Source: Isoetes taiwanensis (lineage: Eukaryota > Streptophyta > Lycopodiopsida > Isoetales > Isoetaceae). Taken from it: a stretch of 64,000 nucleotides of DNA. Every line of letters begins with the position of its first letter. The first letter of the stretch is position 1. Where the stretch lies: contig JAJEKV010000008.1 of assembly GCA_021234155.1 (NCBI GenBank), positions 2,170,307 to 2,234,306 of the forward strand, given 5' to 3'. The notes below the pieces were generated by a model, which worked only from the letters and a program-made list of their open reading frames with translations, had not been told where the DNA came from and did no database searches. This document shows positions 57,386 to 64,000 of this stretch, piece by piece. The position numbers were made by a program, and so were the translations under genes.

Positions 57386-57518
57386 GAGAATTATTGGTGC
57401 AATAGAAGTTGCGCCTGTGCGGGCATGTGCGGGCATATGTATAGGGGAATGGACCATGAGAACTATTGGTGCAATAGAAGTTGCGCTAGGTGGGCGCATG
57501 TATAGGGGAATGGACAAT
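57386..57518 (+). repeat. Tandem duplication upstream of the GT2 gene (72 and 61 bp)
   Basis: 57386-57457 and 57458-57518 share GAGAAYTATTGGTGCAATAG and GTATAGGGGAATGGAC. Confidence 0.9.
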
Positions 57519-57716
57519 TCTCAGTTTTGCAGGTGACCCGCCCTCGACGAAGTGAGCTTGGGTATATTTTTCTCCTACCGGACCCCCTTTCCCTCTCGGC
57601 TTAGGGTGCTTTCCCATGGCCCCTGTGACCTGGATTGCCGTACCTAGGTCTCGACCTGGGCAAAAAAGAATTCTTAAGGTATTACTTTTGGTTAAGGTCG
57701 GAAACCTAAACCGAGC

Positions 57717-57827
57717 AAGGTCAGATCTTCATGGGAACATGGCGTCTGGACGCTTGGCAAAAAAAGAAACTCAAAGTCAAATCTTCATGGGAATGTATCG
57801 TCTGTACGCCTGGCCGAAAGAAAACTC
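57717..57827 (+). repeat. Tandem duplication (56 and 55 bp)
   Basis: 57717-57772 and 57773-57827 share TCTTCATGGGAA, CGTCTG and CGCYTGGC in the same order. Confidence 0.85.
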
Positions 57828-57933
57828 AAGGTTTTGGGCCCATGGGAAAGCACCCTTAGGGTCTGGTCACATGAAGCTGTTGACAGGGATTATTTCCCGT
57901 TGACGGAACCCTTTTGTTTTGTGCAAGGTCACA

Positions 57934-57984
57934 TGAAGCTTTGATAGGATATGAACTGCGTGAAGCTTTGATAGGATATGAACT
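57934..57984 (+). repeat. Tandem duplication of 27 bp
   Basis: TGAAGCTTTGATAGGATATG occurs at 57934 and 57961, back to back. Confidence 0.95.
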
Positions 57985-58523
57985 TTAATCGATTGATCCA
58001 AGATGGTAACTTGAATATCAATCTTGAATTATTATTTGCAACACTAAAAAATGGCGTGCCTATTGGGATACCTGTAAGTAATCCGGCATACTTCATTGTC
58101 CAAGCTATTTCAAGAATTGTTCGATTTCATTCTAATTGCAGGTATATGATTTCAATGTTATGCCTTGGGGCATCTGGAGGATTCTCAATCACATTCGTTG
58201 ACAGTACAATAATGTGGCCATTGTGATTACAAAAAACACCTCTTTTGTTAACAATAAGACGTAGTATAAAAGTTTTTACTGTCACATCTTTAAGTATTTA
58301 ATACTCAATGGGTTAAGTTTTTAACACAGAGCTAGCACCTCTGTAACAAATGCAACAAATGCAAGTTGGGTACCTAAAGGTGGTCTACATTTAAACAAGT
58401 ATCCAAGAATTGTGTCATCCTATTCAGGCATGTCCTTTATTAGATGGAGAGTGGGCAGTGATTCAAAACATTTATTCGATAGTAGGGAAGCAGAGGGAAT
58501 GTAGGAAGTAGTATCGCCACCAG

Positions 58524-59097
58524 TATCTCAAGAGATTGAGTGTGGTTGGTTTTTGAAATGCCAATTTGAAGAGATGGTACAAGTATGTCCAATGGAACTA
58601 TCATTTTCAAGATGCGCTAGGAAGGTTGATAAAAAGGCCTTGTTGTTGTGTTCTTACAGTGTGCAACTGGACATTTGTTTTGCTTTACATGTCTATGCCC
58701 ACATGTTGAAGAATCTACATTTGGGGCCTCTCAAACACATGGATGTTTGCCATGTATGGACGCAGATGGTTGTAGCGAGCAATAGTTGGTTTTATTTTAG
58801 AGTATCACTTGTATTTCTAATAATTATAGCGATGATATAATGCCTCAGGTGGTTAGGGTTCTTCCAGCAGACGTAATATTAAAATATGAAAACCATCAAG
58901 CTGAGAATGTTGTTGCAAGAGCAAGGCTCAGAGGTTTGGTAAGTAGCTAGATTGAATGGCACTTATGGTATTAATAGACTTTAACTATAGGGGTCTCTGT
59001 TTTACCATGGTAGGTGTATTGCCCATTTTGCAATTTTCCATGTGATGTGGACGAGGGAATCTCAGTCTTATTATGCCCATATGAAGGATGTAAGAAG
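58524..59097 (+). pseudogene. RNF216-like RBR E3 ubiquitin ligase fragment
   Basis: Exons in correct phase: 58524-58582 (ending CQFEEMVQ), 58660-58938 and 59014-59097. Together they read ECG...FEEMVQ/CATGHLFCFTCLCPHVEEST...HGCLPCMDADGCS, then VVRVLPADVILKYENHQAEN...ARLRGL/VYCPFCNFPCDVDEG...CPYEGCKK. This is the RING1 and following Cys-rich order of the RNF216/TRIAD3 type. Problems: the first RING cysteine cluster reads CGWF instead of CGCC; a 54-bp insertion with stops interrupts the second exon; and the next IBR and RING2 exons are not found downstream. I call it a decayed or partial gene. The GT2 gene lies 1.2 kb away on the opposite strand. Confidence 0.65.
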
Positions 59098-60620
59098 GTG
59101 ACATAAATTTCCAAATTTGATACACGTGTTGCTTCAGTTGGTAGCTCCTGAAGGCAAATACACAGACATATACAGGTTTTAGGATGCAACTAGGTATATA
59201 GATGATCTTAACATCATCAGTGGTGGGGATGTGATGGAATTTCTCACTGAAGACGGATAACCCTATCTACAAGCTGAAAGTTTTAGGCAAAAAAAGATGA
59301 AACGGTATATGGTATATGGTACATGGAACACAAGCAGAAAATCAGTGGGTATTCATGTCAAGGTGAATGTCCAAAACAGGGGTCTATATTTAATGAGCAC
59401 AGATGATAAAAGATACAAATTACCTTTTATAATTAACAAATTTATCAGGGCAGAAAGTTGCAGACCTTATGGTCAGGCTTCAAAAGTCATTTTCTCCCAA
59501 ATACTACCTTATATCTATGCGCGCACTTAGATGCAATGAATGCAGCTATTGATATCAATGAACTGATTGAAGCATTTGCAAGAAATGGCTTTGGCATGGC
59601 AAGAATCTCAAACATGGGACTCTACACTCTACAACATGAAAACTATCCAGGTACACTTTACACCATATGTAATATGATCAGGTATCTCAAAGGCATGATA
59701 AGCAATAATGTACTTTAGATTGCAAGAATAGCAATGTTATAAGTAGAGTAGGGCTGTGATGGTGCAACAAGGCACTACTCTCCTTGTTGTTACCACTATA
59801 AATCACCTCTTATAGTGATGTTAATACTTGAGGCCACTCTGACCTAGGGTAGGAGGCAGGATGTTTTTATGATAAGGCATATATTATCCATTAGACCATT
59901 GGACTAAATGACTTTCAGGAACCAGAACCAGCAGGATCCAAGATGACATAAGGTCGGCAATCACAAAGGCTATGTATGTGTCTGGACTATTATGGTCAGC
60001 TTTCAATATATAACCTGTCATTACATATAAAACCTTACTTCTATAAGGAGTCTGATAGTATTCGAATTTTTTGGATTCTGTTGCAATGTCTTACTTAGAA
60101 GTTATTTCCATCTCCAACGTGTTCTATAGACTAAGGTATAGATTATACCAAAGCTGAAGGGCTTCTAAAAACATATGAAATAATCACCAAAATAAATAAT
60201 GTTATGATTACACATTGTAAATGGGCATACCCCAATGGTTATGGGAGATGTTATCTAGGCCATGAGGGACTTGTCAAAACCAGGAATATAAGGACTATTA
60301 AACTAGCAGATGAATGGCTCGAAGAACCCAAGGGGACTTAGATCCCAAGGGTCAAAGTGCAATTAGACAGTATTTGCGTGGTCTCAAGTTTTAGGGCAAA
60401 ATAACTAGAAAGGTGATCTTAATTTGGCTACCAGAAAAAGGTTAGTGAAGGAAAAGATCAATGGAGGGAACAATAAGAAAATCTACCAATTTCATAGATA
60501 TGCTGCTAAGTGTCTAAAATCTTGCCCTACAGTTGAAGGTGAGAAAGATGCTAGTGCAATGGATATACCATTGTAGTTTCTACAAAAGACAAGGATGTCG
60601 AGCACATCTATGTGCTGCAA
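59098..60620. other. Intergenic, possible relic exons
   Basis: Open plus frames at 59297-59530 (MKRYMVYGTWNTSRKSVGIH...) and 59535-59717 (MNAAIDINELIEAFARNGFG...) have protein-like composition but no recognised family or clear splice partners. They might be 3' parts of the RBR-like remnant or unrelated. Nothing else seen. Confidence 0.3.
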
Positions 60621-61141
60621 TATCATAATCTTTTTAACCATTCATTCCGAATGAATGAAATGCCAAGGCCCTTCCTAGATTATTGCAAAATAATGGATTT
60701 ATGCCATTAATTTAGATTTGTATCTAAACTCCATATGAGACTAAGCCAATTTTACTAGCAAGTAAAAATAATTATCTATCAAATCTTATTCTGGCGTGAA
60801 TCTCCAGTTTCCTTCTCCATCATGGCCTTAGAAGTTTTGTTCTGATCTTGTTCAATGTCAGCAATTTCTATGATCTCATTTGTGCTGCAATATCTGTTTC
60901 TAGCAGCATCCATAATGGCTTTTGCACTTTTCCCTATAATGATGGAGAAGGAAACTGGAGATTCACGCCAGAATAAGATTTGATAGATAATTATTTTTAC
61001 TTGCTAGTAAAATTGGCTTAGTCTCATATGGAGTTTAGACACAAATCTAAATTAATGGCATAAATCCATTATTTTGCAATAATCTAGGAAGGGCCTTGGC
61101 ATTTCATTCATTCGGAATGAATGGTTAAAAAGATTATGATA
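60621..61141. repeat. Near-perfect long inverted repeat (203-bp arms, 115-bp spacer)
   Basis: 60621-60823 and 60939-61141 are reverse complements over 203 bp with a single mismatch (60721 against 61041). The spacer is 60824-60938. Transcription through it would give a very stable hairpin RNA. A 14-bp word TGTGCTGCAATATC occurs just before the left arm (about 60611) and again in the spacer (about 60886). No coding frame. Confidence 0.95.
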
Positions 61142-61350
61142 TTATATGTCCAGCATGGTGGCCTAAAGGTTTGATAGATAAGTATAGTTAACTCCTAGTG
61201 AAATTGACAAAGTTCCATATGGAGTTTGTCTGGAATTCTAAAATTAATGGGATAGATCCAGTATTTCGCAATAACCTAGGAAAGGCCTTGGCATTTGATG
61301 CATTGAGTCTGAACAATTATAAAGAGTCCAATATTATATGTCTAGCATGG
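61142..61350 (+). repeat. Degenerate third copy of the inverted-repeat arm
   Basis: In the same order as the right arm: TTTGATAGATAA, CTAGTGAAATTG, CCATATGGAGTTT, ATTTCGCAATAACCTAGGAA and GGCCTTGGCATTT. ATTATATGTCYAGCATGGTG borders it on both sides (61141 and 61330), indicating a tandem unit of about 190 bp. Confidence 0.8.
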
Positions 61351-63087
61351 TGGCCTAGGATAGATCTAATATAAAGAAATATTAATCCGGCGTATCGTGG
61401 GAATAGCCACTATCATTGGTAATGCATGAAGGAAACACATCTTTGAAGATGACCTAGTATGTGTATATCTGTATTTTATCAATCATCCTTGGATGATATA
61501 TGGATATGCAGCTCGAAAACATAAGTAGAATGAACAGCAGTCTGAAGGATGTTTATAATCAATCTTTACCTTGTATTTGTTGAACACTAACAAGGTGAAG
61601 GGAGAAGACCCCAAGTTGGCCTATGACGCGTGTTGCCCCTTACAATCTCAAACATATTAATGCTTGTCTTTGTCTGTGTGTACAGGTAACAGGCCCTCTT
61701 GCTCTTTGCTTTTATATTCAAGCTTTATTTGTAAAACATCAAGGATGGAGGATATGCTACCACAATAGAATGGAGTGGTGATCTCCTCTGAAATTCTGAT
61801 ATTAAGTCTTCGTATCAAAGTTATGGTTACAAGAAATTTATTAGCGTTATGGCCGCCAAGCCATACCCAAACATTTCTCTTTAAGTTGGTGGGAAACCCC
61901 TCAAGTATGTAAGAATGTTTTAGCGGCCAAGATTGTTTCCCCTATAAATTGACTTAAGGTTGTTGCCCCTACAACTTCACTTACTGGTTTCCAAACTTGT
62001 GGGGTGCTACACTCTGGGTAATTGCATAAATATCAAATTATTCTCTTTTTATTAGGTTTATAACTTTAAATTGGGTTTAGAACCTCCAACATATGTGAAA
62101 TATTCTCTTCTTGTTAGGTTTGTATCTTCAAATTAGGTTTACAATCCTGATTATGCATCTTTCAACTTTTGGCTATATGCTAGATTTTATGACTCAAAAG
62201 CTTTAAAAGAATAAGTAGCAGGACGAGTTTACTGGAATTCTAGAAAAACATCTGCAGTATATGCTATTAAACATCTCTTATCCAAATGATACCATAGAAT
62301 GGGAATTTGCAAAAATATCTTTAACTCTAGATATGAGTACATGTTCTAGACTAGGCCGTGGAAAATGTAAATATCAGAAGTAGCCATATGTTACAGAGAG
62401 AATCTTGGTGAAACAACCTATACCTATGCTTCCTCCTCAAGCATATTCTTATAGCAAAAACATATTTAAAGACCTTACCTATGTAAGAAGGGAAGAAAAG
62501 GGATTAGACATGATCAGGCAACAACAATTATGCACCATAACTGGAGCATTTGCAAGTAAACGACTTGAAATCTCCCATAATTATGATGCGGCAATCCCTT
62601 AATTTGGATAGAATTTTGAGGGTCCAACAAATGTAATCTATGGCAGTTCTAGGAAAAATTAGGCATCATGAGGCTATGCTAGGGTTTACAGACCATTCAA
62701 AATATCAAAGGGTTATCTTCATGCTAGTTAATTTCATCTCTGATACACCATAAGCCATGGCTGTTCTACAGACTTTCAGAAGTTCTATTTGGAAATATGT
62801 ATTTTGTTGCAACCGTATACTTGCAACCACATCAAAATCAACAAATAATTAAGAAAAAAAAAAAAAAACCTCTAGAATCGCCATGTTGTTGGCATGCAGG
62901 TTCTCTTCTGCTGCATCAGTTCAGCAGTTGGTATTTTCTGATCACTTCATCAGCGTTGGTGTTCTTTCTCTTGTGACGCTTTTTATAGCATTACTCAATT
63001 CCTTTATAGCCATCTTATTCTTTGCCTCAGGTTGCCTGCCTGCTTTGCATTTCATAGCAACATTTGTTGCAAGAACGCAGAGGCAAA
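61351..63087. other. AT-rich intergenic DNA
   Basis: No gene recognised. An open frame at 62405-62602 (MVKQPIPMLPPQAYSYSKNI...) has no known relatives that I can name. Confidence 0.4.
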
Positions 63088-63218
63088 TGGAGAAGCAACC
63101 ACTGCGAGGAGCCAATGACTGATTACTCCTATTGTTCTGTGAAAGGGAGCATGCAAATGCAGAAATAGTTTTATATCTTCTACACTGTTGATATTGTTTC
63201 TTTTAGCATCACTACAGA
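63088..63218 (+). repeat. Direct repeat, copy A (about 130 bp)
   Basis: Shares GAGCCAATGACT, GAAAGGGAGC, TTTTATATCTTCTACACTGT and TAGCATCACTACAGA with copy B at 63440-63568. Confidence 0.92.
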
Positions 63219-63439
63219 ATATGCAACATCTTGGCTCAATCAATCACTCTGAAAAGTGGACTATTTTGGATAAGAGCCTACCTTGGCGCAAATGGTTTGG
63301 GTCGTTCACGAATGACTGTGATGCAGGAAAACTAATTAACAAGCTTTCACATGATTCCAAAGCATACAAAAAGTATAAAGACACAAGGATTATAAATCAA
63401 TCAGGCATTGCATCTCAACCTTTTTTACTCACCTTAGAA

Positions 63440-63568
63440 TGGAAGCGGCCACTGCAAGGAGCCAATGACTTGTCACTTCTATTGTTCTATGAAAGGGAGC
63501 CTGTGCATGCAGAAATAGTTTTATATCTTCTACACTGTTGATATTGTTTCTTCTAGCATCACTACAGA
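63440..63568 (+). repeat. Direct repeat, copy B (about 130 bp)
   Basis: Close copy of 63088-63218, 352 bp downstream. A plus frame (63188-63541, FGSFTNDCDAGKLINKLSHD...) ends inside this copy, but I do not recognise it. Confidence 0.92.
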
Positions 63569-64000
63569 GTAAGAGGGCCAAATATTAGGGCTTTGGACGC
63601 ATCGTTCCAAATTGTGCCGACACACTGCAATACAGAGTCAAACAAACAGGTAAGGCTTTGTCGTTGCAGCAAAAAAATCAAGCACCGAACATTGGATCGC
63701 GTTTGCAGCCCTGCTATCTGGGGCTTGAACCCCGGTCTGATCAAGTATGCCGATGGCTATGGCGGTGGCCTTCTCTTCAAGTTCCAAGTTCATTCCTTTT
63801 TTTCCTTTCATAATTTCATACATTTTTTGCCCGATGACGCATGAATCATTGGGGTATATTCTTGTTGATTCTTTTTAATAAGAATTACATATGTAATGGT
63901 TATATTCTGTAACCTTCCATTGAAAAGTAAGGCTTATAATTCTAGATTATTTTTCCACTGGCAATATGCTAAAAACAGTTTAAATGAGGATGAGACTATC
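63569..64000. other. Intergenic DNA to the window end
   Basis: No gene, LTR or repeat recognised. Confidence 0.5.

Noticed and set aside
1..64000. CRISPR arrays, bacterial operons, rRNA genes
   Set aside because: The repeats present are transposon-related; there are no regular spacer arrays, no bacterial gene organisation and no rRNA sequence.

Overview
This window is nuclear DNA of a land plant. The evidence is spliced genes with GT-AG introns, a TSO1/CPP-type CXC-domain gene, plant LTR retrotransposons primed by initiator tRNA-Met, and heavy nesting of decayed Ty3 and Copia elements. A GT2 glycan synthase of a kind I associate with seedless plants (QRQRW motif, neither CesA nor CslA/C) hints at a moss, fern or other seedless lineage. 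That placement is inference.

Layout: 0.2-6.1 kb holds a spliced TCX (tesmin/TSO1-like) gene on the minus strand. 6.5-7.4 kb is a long-inverted-repeat element. 7955-18966 is a complete but dead Ty3 retrotransposon (minus strand, TSD GCCAA) with about 4 kb of unusual sequence between its primer site and gag. 19-22 kb contains duplicated non-coding DNA and a LINE-like fragment. 22.06-33.24 kb is a patchwork of relatives of the first Ty3 family in opposite orientations. 33.6-33.9 kb is a MITE-like unit. 35991-39396 is a compact gag-only LTR element (TSD GTATT) whose 3' region carries seven covarying 15-nt hairpin motifs. 39634-44.88 kb is a Copia element with an almost intact 862-codon integrase/reverse transcriptase frame. 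44.9-54.06 kb is a badly decayed second Ty3 element (minus strand, a different lineage) plus a puzzling 2.7-kb segment. 55.1-57.3 kb is the GT2 synthase gene (minus strand). 58.5-59.1 kb is a remnant of an RNF216-like RBR ubiquitin ligase. 60.6-61.1 kb is a 203-bp inverted repeat with one mismatch between its arms. The rest is repeat-rich intergenic DNA.

Only two cellular genes look potentially functional: the TCX regulator and the GT2 synthase. Nothing links them in a common pathway. Most of the window is retrotransposon sequence of several ages. Two exon-like islands at 35.5 and 39.5 kb suggest that the 36-54 kb cluster landed inside a host gene. All calls come from reading motifs, splice signals and repeat boundaries; no database search was run.
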